Assembly (NCBI RefSeq): GCF_009730915.1
Contig: NC_052488.1
Span: 23,535,868-23,599,867 of the forward strand
Source: Dioscorea cayenensis subsp. rotundata
Lineage: Eukaryota; Streptophyta; Magnoliopsida; Dioscoreales; Dioscoreaceae
Length of the DNA stretch: 64,000 nucleotides
Direction of reading: 5' to 3'
Position numbers and translations under genes: made by a program
Shown here: one piece after another, positions 10,100 to 23,706 of the stretch
Layout: each line of letters opens with the position of its first letter
Numbering within the stretch: position 1 is the first letter of the stretch
The notes under the pieces: generated by a model
Seen by the model: only the letters and a program-made list of their open reading frames with translations
Databases searched by the model: none
What the model was told of the DNA's origin: nothing

Positions 10100-13000
10100 G
10101 AAATTGTAAATAATTTATCTTTTTGAGAAAACAAAATTTTAAATTTTTATATGTGTCAAGTTTAATTTTTTTTACCTAAATTTGGTCAAATTTTCATTGG
10201 CTATAGAAAGGGAAAATCTTTAACTTTTGTAATTAAAAATTTCTCATTAATTATTAACCTTCTAAAAATATGTATTACAAAAATCTCATATTCTAAAAAA
10301 ATATATACAAAAAAATATATTTTTAAAGGAAAATATTAATTTTTGATCAGGTAAAAAAATAAAAATTACAAATTGTTTATCTTTTTGAGAAAACAAAATT
10401 ATAAATTTTTATAGGTGTCAAGATTCAATTTTGTGATCAAAATTTGGGCAAATTCTTCATTGGCTATAGTTAGAGAAAATCTCTAACTTTTGTAACTGAA
10501 AATTTCTCATCACAATTCACCAACAAAAAAACATGTATTACAAAACTCTCACATTCTAAAAATATATATAACAAAAAAAAATTTTTTTAGATGAAAATAG
10601 TAATTTTTGATCACATACAAAAATAGAAATTGCAAGTATTTAATCTTCTTGAGAAAACAAAACTTTCAATTTTTACACATGTCAACTTTAATTTTGTGAT
10701 TGAAATTTGGGCAAATTTTCATAGTGAGAGAAAATCTCTAACTTTTATGGTTGTCAATTTACCATTAAAAATTAACCGACATAATCTATATATTACAAAA
10801 ATCTCACGTTCTAAAAATATATAAAACAAAATAATAGATTTATAGGTGAAAATATTAAATTTTGCTCCGGTACAAAAATACAAATTGCAAATAGTTAATC
10901 TTTTTGAGAAAACAAAACTTAAAATTTTTATGTATGTCAACTTCAATTTTGTGATCGAAATTTGGGCAAATTTTCATGGGCTATATTAAAGGAAAATATA
11001 TAACTTTTGTGATTGAAAATTTATCATTAAAAATTAATCTACAAAAATTATATATTACAAAAATATGACATTCTAATATATATATATATATATATAATAA
11101 TAATTTTAAATGAAAATATTAAATTTTGATCCATAAAAAAATATAAATTGAAAATACTTGTCTTTTTAACTTTCAGTTTTTACGTGTCAAGTTCAATTTT
11201 TTGATTGAAATTTGGGTAAATTTTCATAGTCTATAGAAAGGAAAATTTCTAACTTTAGTGATTGAAAATTTATCATTAAAAATTAACCTACAAAATTATA
11301 TATTACAAAAATCTCACATTCTAAAAAAAAAGTATAAAAAAAAGTTTACATTTTTGATTGCGTAATAAAATTGAAAAATTGCATGTACTTTATCATTTTT
11401 GCGAAAATACGTGTAGATTTCAAATTTGTGATAGAGATTTGGGCAAGTTTTACAGGCTATAATAAAGGAAAATCTCTAATTTTTGTGATTAAAAATTTAT
11501 CATTCAAATTCTACAGAAATTATATATTACAAAAATCTCACAATATATATATCTTTTTAAAATTTTAAAAGTCTCAATTTCAATTTTATGATCTAAATTT
11601 GAGCAAATTTTCATATGCTATAGTAAGAGAAAATCTCTAACTTTTGTGATTGAAAACGTATCATTAAAAACCTACAAAAACTATATATTACAAAAATCCC
11701 ACTTAAAAAATATATAACAAAAATAGATTTTTAAATGAAACTATTAATTTTTGATCCCTGTATAGAAATTGCAAATACTTTATCTTTTTGAGAGAAAACA
11801 AAACTTTAATTTTTTATAGCTGTCAACTTTAATTTTGTGATTGAAATTTTTGAAAATTTTCGTAGGCTATAGTAAGGGAAAATCTCTAACTTTTTGATTG
11901 ATTTTATGCTTAAAATCTACAAAATTATATATTACAAAAATCTTACATTCTATATATATAGATTTTTAAATGAAAATATTAATTTTTGATGATGTAAAAA
12001 ATAGAAAATTCCAAACACTTTTTCCTTTTGAGATAAAACTTTTCAAAATTTTTATACATGTCAACACCAATTTTTAGTGATCAAATTTTGGGCAAATTTT
12101 CATAGGCTATATAGTAAGGCAAAATCTCTAACTTTTGTGATTGAAAATTTATTAAAAGAAATTAACCTACAAAAATTATATATTGCACAAAAATCTCATA
12201 TTTTGAAAAATATATAACAAAACTTTAAATTTGTATAAAATGTCAACTTCAATTTTGTCATCGAAATTTCGGCAAATATTCATAGGCTATAATAAAGGAA
12301 ATCCTCTAACTTTTGTGATTGAAAATTTATCAATAAAAATTAATCTAAAAAAATTATACATTACAAAAATCTCACATCCGAAAAAAACATATAACAAAAA
12401 ATAGATTTTTAATTAAAAATAAAAATTTTTGATCGCGTAAAAAATTAGAAATTGCAAATTGTTTATCTTTTCAGAAAACAAAACTTTAAATTTTTATACC
12501 TGTCAACTTAAATTTTGTCATCGAAATTTGGCGAAATTTTCATAGGCTATAGTAAGGGGAAATCTCTAACTTTTGTTATTGAAAATTTATCATTAAAATT
12601 AACCTACAAAAATTATATATTACAAAATTATCACATTCTTGACAAATATATAACAAAACTTTAAATTTGTATAAACATCAACTTCAATTTTGTCATTGAA
12701 ATTTGGGAAAATTTTCATAGGATATAGCAAGGGAAAATCTCTAACTTTTATGATTGAAAATTAAACATTAAGAATTAAGATACAAAAATTATATATTACA
12801 AAAATCTCACATTCTCAAAAAATATATACTAAAAAAAATAGATCTTTAAATGTTAATATTTAATTTTTATCATGTAAAAACATAGAAATTGCAAATAGTT
12901 TATATTCATGAGAAACAAAACTTTAAATTTTTATACGTGTGAAATTCAATTTTGTAATCAAAATTTTGGAAAATTTTCATAGGCTATAGTAAGGGAAAAA

Positions 13001-16000
13001 CTCTGACTTTTGTGATTGAAAATTTATGAATAAAAATTAACCTACAAAAATTATATATATCTAAAATCTCACGGTCGAGAAAAATATATAACAAAAAAAT
13101 TGTTATTTAAATGAAAATAAAAATTTTTGATCGTGTAAAAAATTAGAAATTGCAAATAGTTTATCTTTTAAGAAAAAAAAACTTTAAATTTTTTTACCCA
13201 TCAACTTAAATCTTATGATCAAAATATGGGCAAATTTTTATAGGCTTTTGTAAAGGAAAATCTTTAACTTTTGTGATTGAAAATTTATCATTAAAAATTA
13301 ATCTACAAAAATTATATATTACAAAAATCTCAAATTCTCAATAAATATACACTAAAAAAAATAGATTTTTAAATTTAAATATTAACTTTTATTGTGTAGA
13401 AAAAATAGAAACTGCAAATAGTTTATATTAATGAGAAAACAGAACTTTACATTTTTATACATGTCAACTTCAATTTTGTGATCGAAATTTGGGAAAATTT
13501 TCATAAGCTATAGTAAGGGAAGATCTCTAACTCTTGTGATTGAAAATTTATTGTTAAAATTTAACCTACACAAATTATATATTAAAAAAATCTCTCATTC
13601 TGAATAAATATATAACAAAACTTTAAATTTGTATAAATGTAACCTTCAATTTTGTCATCGAAATTTTGGAAAATATTTATGGGCTATAATAATGGAAAAT
13701 CTCTAACTTCTAGCGAATGAAAATTTATCAATAAAAATTAACCTAAAAAAATTATACATTACAAAAATCTCACATCCGAAAAAAACTTATAACAAAAAAA
13801 AAAGATTTTTAAATAAAAATAAAATTTTTTTATCCCGTAAAAATTAGAAATTGCAAATAGTTTATCTTTTAAAAAGACAAAACTTTAAATTTTTATACCT
13901 GTCAACTTAAATTTTGTCATCGAAATTTGGAGAAATTTTCATAGGCTATAGTAAGGGGAAATCTCTAACTTTTGAGATTGAAAATTTATCATTAAAATTA
14001 ACCTACAAAAATTATATATTACAAAATTATCACATTCTTGAAAAATATATAACAAAACTTTAAATTTGTATAAACATCAACTTCAATTTTGTCATTGAAA
14101 TTTGGGAAAATTTTCATGGGCTATAGCAAGGGAAAATCCCTAACTTTTATGATTGAAAATTAAACGTTAAGAATTAAGCTACAAAAATTATATATTACAA
14201 AAATCTCACATTCTCAAAAAATATATACTAAAAAAATAGATTTTTAAATGTTAATATTAACTTTTTATCATGTAAAAAAATAGAAATTGCAAATAGTTTA
14301 TATTCATGAGAAACAAAACTTTAAATTTTTATACGTGTGAAATTCAATTTTGTAATCAAAATTTGGGAAAATTTTCATAGGCTATAGTAAAGGAAAAACT
14401 CTGACTTTTGTGATTGAAAATTTATCAATAAAAATTAACCTACAAAAATTACATATTTCAAAAATCTCACAGTCGAGAAAAATATATAACAAAAAATAGT
14501 TTTTTAAATGAAAATAAAAATTTTTGATCGCGTAAAAAATTAGAAATTGCAAATAGTTTATCTTTTAAGAAAAAAAAACTTTAAATTTTTATACCCGTCA
14601 ACTTAAATCTCGTGATCAAAATATGGGCAAATTTTCATAGGCTATAGTAAGGGGAAATCTCTAACTTTTGTGATTGAAAATTTATCATAAGAAATTAACC
14701 TACAAAAATTATATATTACAAAAATCTCTGATTCTTAAAAAGTATATAACAAAACTTTAAATTTGCATAAACATCAACTTCAATTTTGTCATTGAAATTT
14801 GGGCAAATTTTCAAAGGCTATAGTAAATGAAAATCTCTAACTTTTGTGATTGAAAATTTATCATTAAAAATTAATCTACAAAAATTATATATTACAAAAA
14901 TCTCAAATTCTCAATAAATATATACTAAAAGAAATAGATTTTTAAATGGAAATATTAACTTTTTATCATGTAAAAAAAATAGAAATTGCAAATAATTTAT
15001 ATTGTTAGTTCCGCCGGTGTGGTTTGTGAGTTTTAGTGAACACTCAAGCACTCATAGATCTCACACAAACCATCAAAGAAAGTTCACACAAACAAAACAA
15101 GAAGGAGACACACAAAATTGGTAACCGGTTCAAGCGTCCACTCGCCTACGTCTGGGGGGCCAAGCTCGGAGATGAACAATCCACTAAAAGAGGTAAAAAT
15201 ACATGAGTACAAATACTTGTCACTCACACTCTCAATGAAGATCACTACCTCTCTAGATTGTCTAGTGCTCTCACCTCTCCTCCAAGAGACACTCAAGAGT
15301 CGCACCTACAATCTACGAGCAAGCGTAGCTTATATAGACGCCTCAACGTCCCAAACATAGCGCATATCTCTTTTTAGAATCTCCATGACTACTAATTTAA
15401 AAGCTCGCTAGAAATTAGTCATGCAACTCTCGTTGTAACATGAATTTCTGTCTGACACGGCTGATCGACTTGATCGAGTTCTGCGTTACGTTGCGGATGA
15501 CCTCAAGACCCATCAACCTCCCGGTCATGCTTAGTGCGAGTCGATGCGACTAAATCTCCGATCCATTGCCCGAAACCAGCCTACCTCCTCGTTCCTCATC
15601 ACGCTGATCCCTCACAAAGCGCGATGCGTCCTGTACGTCTTCAAGAAACTTGATCAAACTTAGTTTTCAATCTTCCAAGTTTAGTCTTCAAAGATTCTCC
15701 AAACTTGATCTTCAATTCACCCAAGTTTGGTCCTCAAATCTTTGCCTTGATAGACTTCGATCAATCTTCATCGAGGATTCTTCAAATCATATCTTCAATT
15801 TGGTCTTCATTCACACCATGAATAGATCTTTCTTTAATTAAGCTCCACCATATCATATCTCTCTAAGTATGGTCTTGATATGATCTTGTCTTCAAAATGT
15901 AATGCATTTCCAAAAATAACTCCACCAAGATCTTTAAGATAGCTTCACCATGATCTTTCAAGATATTTGACTCCATGTTAGAGACTTTACTAAAAATAAA

Positions 16001-19000
16001 GCTCCACTGAGATCTCTAAGATGTTTGCCTTGCACTCAAGTCTTCTTCCCATGTCACCATACTCTCCATGTCATCAATTTTGCCATGTCACATGGGATTG
16101 CCACGTCATCTTGACTATGTGTTAAATCATGCCAATAATAGTGCGGTTGCACTAACATATATTAATGGGAAAACATAACTTTAAATTTTTATACATCTCA
16201 ACTTCAATTTTGCGATTGAAATTTGGGAAAATTTTAATAAGCTATAGAAAGGGACGATCTCTAACTCTTGTGATTGAAAATTTATCGTTAAAATTTAATC
16301 TACACAAATTATATATTGAGAAAATCTCTCATTCTGAATAAATATATAACAAAACTTTAAATTTGTATAAATGTAACCAAATTTTGTCATCAAGAGTTCG
16401 GAAAAATATTTATGGGCTATAATAATGAAAAATCTCTACCTTCTGCGAATAAAAATTTATCAATAAAAATTAACCTAAAAAATTTATGCATTACAAAAAT
16501 CTCACATCCGAAAAAAACTTATAACAAAAAAAAAGATTTTAAATAAACATAAAATTTTTTTATCAAGTAAAAAATTAGAAATTGCAAATAGTTTATCTTT
16601 TAAAAAACAACACGTTAAATTTTTATAACTGTCAACTTAAATTTTATCATCAAAATTTGGAGAAATTTTCAAAGGCAATAGTAAGGGAAAATCTCTAATT
16701 TTTGAGATTGAAAATTTATCATTAAAATTAACCTACAAAAATTATATATTACAAAATTATCATATTCTTGAAAAATATTTAACAAAACTTTAAATTTGTA
16801 TAAACATCAACTTCAATTTTGTCATTGAAATTTGGGAAAATTTTCATGGGCAATAGCAAGGGAAAATCCCTACCTTTTACGATTGAAAATTAAACATTAA
16901 GAATTAAACTACAAAAATTATATATTACAAAAATCTCACATTCTCAAAAAATATATTATAAAAAAATAGATTTTTAAATCTTAATATTAAATTTTTATCT
17001 TGTAAGAAAATAACAAAACTTTAAATTCTTATACGTGTGAAATTTAATTTTTTAATCAAAATTTGGGAAAATTTTCATAGGCTATAGTAAGGGAAAAGCT
17101 TTGACTTTCGTGATTGAAAATTTATCAATAAAAATTAACCTACAAAAATGATATATTTCAAAAATCTCACAGCCGAGAAAAATATATAACAAAAAAAATA
17201 GTTTTTTAAATGAAAATGAAAATTTTTGATCTCGTTAAAAATTAGAAATTGCAAATAGTTTATCTTCTAAGAAAAAAAACTTTAAATTTTTATACCCGTC
17301 AACTTAAATCTCGTGATCATAATATGGGCAAATTTTAATAGGCTATATTAAGGGGAAATCACTAACTTTTGTTATTGAAAATGTATCATAAGAAATTAAC
17401 CAACAAAAATTATATGTTACAAAAATTCCTGATTCTTAAAAGGAAAATAACAAATCTTTAAATTTGCATAAACATCAACTTCAATTTTGTCATTGAAATT
17501 TGGACAAATTTTCAAAGCCTGTAGCAAATGAAAATCTCTAACTTTTGTGTTTGAAAATTTATCGTCACTCTGCAAAAATTATATATTACAAAAATCTCAA
17601 ATTCTCAAAAAATATATATTAAAAAAATAGAATTTTAAAAGGAAATATTAACTTTTTTGCCGTGTAAAAAAAATAGAAATTGCAAATAGTTTATATTAAT
17701 GAGAAAAACGAGAACTTTAAATTTTTAAAACATCTCAACTTCAATTTAGTGTTCGAAATTTGTGAAAATTTTTCATAAGTTATAGTAAAGGAAGATATCT
17801 AACTCGGTGATTGAAAATTTATTGTTAAAAATTTAACCTACACAAATTATATATTACTCTCATTCCGAATAAATATATAACAAAACTTTTAAATTTATAT
17901 AAATGCAACCTTCAATTTTGTCATCGAATTTACTGGATATTTATGGGCTATAATAATGGAAAACCTCTCATTCGGCATGAAAATTTATCAATAAAGACCA
18001 ACCGAGAATTTATACATTACAAAAATCTCAACATCCGAGCATAACAAACAGATTTTTAAATAAAAATAAAATTTTGATCACGTATTAGAAATTGGTAAAA
18101 TAGTTTAGTCTTTTACAAAACTTTAAATTTTTATACCTGTCAACTTAAATTTTTGTCTTCGAAATATAAATCATAGCCTAGCTGTAAGATCTCTAACTTT
18201 TAAGATTGAAAATTTATCATTAAATTAATTCTACAAAAATTATATATTACAAAATTGTCACATTCTTGGAAAATATGAAACAAAACTTAGTTTGTATAAA
18301 CATCAACTTCAATTTTGTCATTGAAAATTTGGGGAAAATATGCATGGCTATAGCAAGGAAAATCCTAACCTTTTTATGATTGAAAATTAAGCGTTAAGAT
18401 TGCTACAAAATCTCACATTCACATATATATGCTGAGAAAAATAGATTTTTAAATGTTAGTATTAGATATCTTGTATAGAAATCGTAAATACTTTTATATT
18501 ATGAGAAACAAAACTTTAGATTTTTATACGTGTTGATTCTATTATTTGTAATCAAAATTTGGGAAAATTTGCCAACTATGAGGGAAAGAAAACTCTCACC
18601 TTTCGTGATTGAGAAATTTATCAATTAAATTAACCTACCATTATATATTTCAAATATCTCACAGTCGAGAAAAATTTATAACATAGTTTTTAAAATGAAA
18701 ATAAAAAGTTTTGATAGCGTAAAAAATTAGAAATTGCAAATAGTTTATCTTTCAGAAAAAAAAACTTTAAATTTTTATACTTGTCAACTTAAATTCCATG
18801 ATCAAAATATGGAGAAATTTTTATAGGCTATAGGAAGGGGAAATCTCTAACTTTTGTGATTGAAAAGTTATCATTAGAATTTAACCTACAAAAATTATAT
18901 ATTACAAAAATCACTGATTCTTAAAAATTATATAACAAACTTTAAATTTGTATAAGCATCAACTTCAATTTTATCTTTGAAATTTGGGCAAATTTTCATA

Positions 19001-19985
19001 GGCTATAGTTTAGGAAAATCTATAAGTTTTGTGATTTAAAATTTATCATTAAAAATCAATCGACAAAAATTATATATTTTAAAAATATCAAATTCTCAAT
19101 AAATATATACTAGGTTTTAGTTTAAATTTTCAACTTTTTATCGTGTATCAAAATTGCAAGCCAGTTTATAGTAATGAGAAAACAGAACTTTAAATTTTTA
19201 CACATGTCAACTTCAATTTTGTAATCAAAATTTCGAAAAATTTTCATAAGCTATAGTAAGGGAAGATCTATAACTTTAGTGATTTAAATTTATTAATAAA
19301 TATTAATTTATAAAAATATATACTAAAAATAGATTTTTTAATTGGAATATTAACTTTTTATCATGTAAAAATAGATATTGAAAGTAGTTTATATTAATGA
19401 GAAAAAAATTAGGAATTTGTATATGTCTACTTCAATTTTGGCGATGAATTTGGACAAATTTACATGTGCGATAGCATGGGAAATCTCTAATCTTTAGATT
19501 GAAAATCATTAATAAAAATTAATCTACAAACATTATATAGTACAAAAATTTCACATTATAAAAAACTATATAACTAAAAAAATAGATTTTTAAATGAAAA
19601 TATTAATATTTGATCCCTAAAAAAATAGAAATTGCAAATACTTTATCTTTTGAGAAAACAAAGCTTTAAATTTTTATCCATGTTAACTTCAATTTTGTGA
19701 TCCAAATTTGGGCAAATTTTAGTAGACTATATTAAGGGAAAATTTCTAACTTTTGCTATTGAAAATTTATCTTTAAAAATAAACCTACAAAAATTATATA
19801 TTTCAAAAATCTCAAATTTTAAAAAAATATATACAAAAAATAGTAAAAAATATTTAACAAAAACATAGATTTTTAAATGAAAATATTAATTTTTGATCCC
19901 GTAAAAAAATAGAAATTGCAAATACTTTATCTTTTTGAGAAAAGAAGACTTCAAATTTTGATAAGTGTCAAATTCAATTTTTATA
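10100..19985. repeat. AT-rich tandem satellite array with higher-order structure
   Basis: A recurring segment ('ctatagtaaggGAAAATCTCTAACTTTTgtgattgaaaatttatcatt', then 'ttatatattacaaaaatctcaca') appears roughly 38 times. Spacing is about 230-260 bp at the left edge (10212, 10480, 10733, 10995, 11240) and alternates near 260 and 175 bp further in. Variant monomers recur with a longer period. A 'cacagtcgagaaaaa' type occurs near 13070, 14465, 17170 and 18660. A 'cacatccgaaaaaaac' type occurs near 12372, 13770, 16504 and 18025. After removing the 1160-bp LTR insertion, the period is about 1.4-1.6 kb (6-7 monomers). The last unit (17.8-19.1 kb) has many small deletions. No coding capacity. Confidence 0.9.
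15003..16157 (-). mobile_element. solo LTR, Copia-like, inserted in the satellite array
   Basis: The sequence opens TGTTAG and closes CTAACA (perfect short inverted ends) and is flanked by the 5-bp direct repeat TATAT (14998-15002 and 16158-16162). Read on the minus strand it begins TGTTAGTGCAACCGCAC, has a TATA-like 'tctatataagc' (complement of about 15329-15339) and a segment resembling SIRE/Maximus-type Copia LTRs ('gcttgaaccggttaccaa'), so minus is the probable orientation. There is no internal domain, so it is a recombination remnant. It is 1155 bp long. Its short reading frames are not genes. The lineage is an inference from memory of LTR shapes. Confidence 0.85.
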
Positions 19986-20064
19986 ATGCTTAAGGTGGGG
20001 GGCATTATAAAAAAATTAAAATAAAATTTGAAGTCTTATAAAAATTTGAAGTCTTCTTTTCTCA
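19936..20064. repeat. fold-back inverted repeat at the right edge of the array
   Basis: An outer arm of about 28 bases (tgagaaaagaagacttcaaa... at 19936-19964) is repeated inverted at 20037-20064. An inner arm (tttttataatgc at 19978-19989) pairs with gcattataaaaa at 20002-20013 around a short G-rich loop 'ttaaggtggggg'. The left arm is the start of a satellite monomer, so this looks like an inverted duplication of monomer sequence. Confidence 0.75.
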
Positions 20065-21778
20065 AATTGAATATAGTCTTCATATGAATTTTATCTTTTT
20101 GATGCAGTATGTAAGTATTGTTTTTGCATTTAGTTTTGTCATCCTCATTGTTGGCAAACCATCAGTTTTTATATCTTTTGATACAATGCTTTAAACAATA
20201 TTTGAATATAGTCTTCATATGATCTATATTGTATCCATTTATTTAAGAACTGAAGATTAAGTTCATGTGGTCCATGAGATCAATTTTCGATTCTAAATTT
20301 ATTAAATTGTCATAAAAGTCACGTCTCAGATCTCAGTATAGTTTGATCTTGGCCTTTTGGTTTCTCTTTTCATTGATGATGGTGGATGACTTGATTCTCA
20401 GATAACAGTTCCTCATATGAGGTTTTCCACGTATGTTGCTTTTTGTTACTCAGGATATGAGAGAGCATCAGATGCCTATTCCCTCGCCATTTCTTTTGCA
20501 GAAATTGGTCTTTTAGGTGCATTGTAGCTATGTATTCAAATTGCCATGAAGTGGACTAAAAGATACCTTCAGCTATGATTAATATTTATTTACTCTTTAA
20601 ACATTGTATGACAAATGATGCTTATTTTCATGGTTGTTGATTTTAATGTCCGACTTTACTCAGATCCTCTGGGATCAAAATTTGCAAAACCTAATATTCA
20701 TTTATCCAATAGTGAAGCTCTTTTGATCTTTTAGTGCTTAGATGATTCTTATATTTACAATTGTTTTGAAATAGGAGAGCAAGTTATTGATGATATTATG
20801 GATATGGTGGACAGATAATATGATGGAAGTGATAGCCTTTAGAAAGTTTTGTCATAATGTTTGATGTGATTTTGTGAGCGGATTACGCACTAGCATTGTT
20901 GAGGCCATTATTATTGACATTTTAAAATGAGGTACATAGTTGTGGTTTCAAATGAGGTTTTGGTGTCGGTGATACTGACTTTTGACGGTGATGCAGTAGA
21001 AACGCTGGAAATAACCCTTTCATCCCTTATATAAAGATGTCATTACATTATAACATATATACATATACACATACTTAATCTTAAGCTTGACGAATTGAGG
21101 CTATCTTTCATTCAAAATAAAGTAGTGCATACTCTACAATTTGTTCTTGATGTCCATTTTATTATTATTTGGCCATTTCATTAGCAACCTCAATATGGGT
21201 AGATGCAAAGATTTTCATTGTGCTATATATATATATTAATGTGATATCTAGAAAAAGTTTTATAATAACAATTCAAAAGCAAACAAAACAATGTAAATTT
21301 AGAATTAATCTTATTGATTAGAGATGGCTAGACTTATAAAGTTTGGGTTTAAGATTTTATACAGTAGTGGTTATATTCTCATATTTATTTGATGCTAACA
21401 ATAATTCTTTGTTCAATCAAGTTGTGTGTTTTAATAGAGTTAATTATTGAGCGAAATTGATAATAAGCCTAATAATTATATATTCTCTTAAATTATATAT
21501 TCTCCTATGCATTATCCTATCAACATTGACAATAATTTTTGGAATAGAAATAACTCATAAAGTTTAGCTCATTGTAAAAATTTTATATTGATAGTATATG
21601 CTAAAATAATTGCGATATTTTGAGGATTAAATATTTAGAAAATAGAATCTATTGATAAATTCTTTTTAATTCACATTTGTTTTTAATTATTATTTTATGT
21701 TATATTAATTAGCTTGATATAGAATCGACCTACTGAGTTCATCCATCTACTAAATTGTTCATAAAGTTTAGCTTATTG

Positions 21779-21780
<2 letters not shown>

Positions 21781-21826
<46 letters not shown>
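21781..21826. repeat. (AT)n microsatellite
   Basis: About 23 uninterrupted AT units, followed by (TTTA)n. Confidence 0.95.
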
Positions 21827-21830
<4 letters not shown>

Positions 21831-22533
21831 TTATTTATTTACTATGTTTATAAGATTAATTTATTAATTAAAGAACTTTTTACTGTAAATATTATAATAG
21901 GTGAGAAAATGGAGGTTCTTTGGGCATGTTGTTGTTGTTGTACAATTTAAGGTGATACTTTTAACAAAAAGTGGGATTATTAGCCCTTAATTTATACATC
22001 CGAAAAGTCATGAGTCCGATCACACACCACATTTTGTATGCAAAATCAGTTGAAGATAGCTGCGGAATTCAGTGAAGATCTCGGATCGAAAAGCATATAC
22101 ATTGCAAAAATAATGTTGTGTTATGTGTTATTAAGCATCTTAAAATGTGAATGAGAAGGAATTATCGATGTCAAAGATGAATTAGAAGATTTAAAAGATG
22201 TACCTGGAATATTATCCAGAGCCTTCGACTGATGGTTACCAATGAGTTGGACGAAATGAAGGACAAAATAAGACGAATGAAGCGAGAACAATCGAAAGTA
22301 ATATAAATTCTGATGAGAAAGAAGATATGCTTCAATAAATGATTCCTCTCTCGAATGATGTCCAAAACCAGTTTCTTTAGTTATCAAAATAAATCTTAAG
22401 TTAGTATAAATATTATGTGTTTAATATTTTTAATGCAAGTCTAATAATAGTCAATATGTAATAAAAGTTGTGTTTTGTATTTCTTTGCCTTTTATATGCA
22501 TAACATTATTATGTATGTTATTATTAGATATGC

Positions 22534-22583
<50 letters not shown>
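22534..22583. repeat. (ATT)n microsatellite
   Basis: About 16 uninterrupted ATT units. Confidence 0.95.
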
Positions 22584-22589
<6 letters not shown>

Positions 22590-22954
22590 GTTTAATCTAT
22601 GTAAAATAGAATTTAATTCTATCAAAAATATTATATTATTCAATATTTAGAGCACATGTTAGGTTGTTATTAAAAATTTCCCTTTGCAAAACACATATAA
22701 AAAACTATTATATGATTACATATTACATAATTATGATATATAACCCGCAGTGTTAGCACGGTACATAAATCTAGTATATATATATATTTGATTTAGAAAC
22801 TCATTTGAGGTAGAAAAATAATATTTCTCAAAATTCATTCAGGACATGGACACTCTACGTTCCTCTATGACGTGGCATTCTTGACCTTCACTTTTGCATT
22901 TTATCGGGCACAAGGTGGTGTTGACCATTGAGTCATTCTAATATGCTACAAAAT

Positions 22955-23706
22955 TAAGGGCGTGTTTGGTTTGAAGCGAAAAGGGATATGGTAATCATGC
23001 TTATAGTAGTAGAAGCCCCTGTTTCGATGCTGGAGTGATGGGAGTGAGAGAGCGTGGGAGGTTCTCATACCTCTCACTGAGGAGTGAGAGAGAGGAATGA
23101 GGGGTTATGATGGGTGAAAATTTACCTCATTTACCCTTTTATTTTTAATTATAAATCTATTAATCTAACTAATTTATTATAATAAATTAAATAATAATTA
23201 ATCCGAAAATATTTAAAATACAATATTAATCATAATAAATAAATGAATAATATTAAAGTGAACTATTTTAATTTAATACTTAATTATTGTAATTAAAGTG
23301 AACTATTTTTAATTTAATACTTAATTATTGTAATTAAAAGTGAATCATAATTGATATGAATGGTTATTATGACTTAATTTTTTAATTAAAGTTAAATAAT
23401 TATTTATTATGGGTTAATTAATTGTTAATTAATGATATTAACAAAAATTTTAGATATTAATAAATAGTGTCACATGTGAGCTATTAAAGTTAAATATCTT
23501 TTTATAATAATGAATTTATTTTTAATATTTAAATAATTTAAAAAAATAATTATCACACCTCATTATATATATATAATAATAATAGTAATATTCATTTTAT
23601 ATATAAAGGGTATGACGGTCAGTTTTATCGTATTTTTCTTTTTCGACTTTTTCTCGGGTCCCGATAACTACCTACCCCCAATCCCATCCAACCAGACATG
23701 GCCATT
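22955..23706. mobile_element. candidate PIF/Harbinger-like non-autonomous element
   Basis: The left end reads GGGCGTGTTTGGTTTG, a start common to many plant MITEs. The right end (aaccagacatggcc) is its imperfect complement, GGCCATGTCTGGTT. A TTA lies just outside each end, fitting the 3-bp duplication of this superfamily, though the alignment of the ends is not exact. The interior is AT-rich without coding sequence. The superfamily is uncertain. Confidence 0.45.

Larger units (their letters stand above)
20065..22957. other. AT-rich non-coding stretch
   Basis: No gene is recognised. 'ttgaatatagtcttcatatga' occurs twice (about 20069 and 20203). Two microsatellites are listed separately. A minus-strand open frame at 22121-22387 shows no family features. 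Confidence 0.5.

Noticed and set aside
15118..15360. 80-codon open frame in the array
   Set aside because: It lies inside a solo LTR with exact ends and target duplication.
10100..19985. CRISPR-like array
   Set aside because: The repeats are long, contiguous, AT-rich monomers without unique spacers, and the context is a plant nuclear genome.
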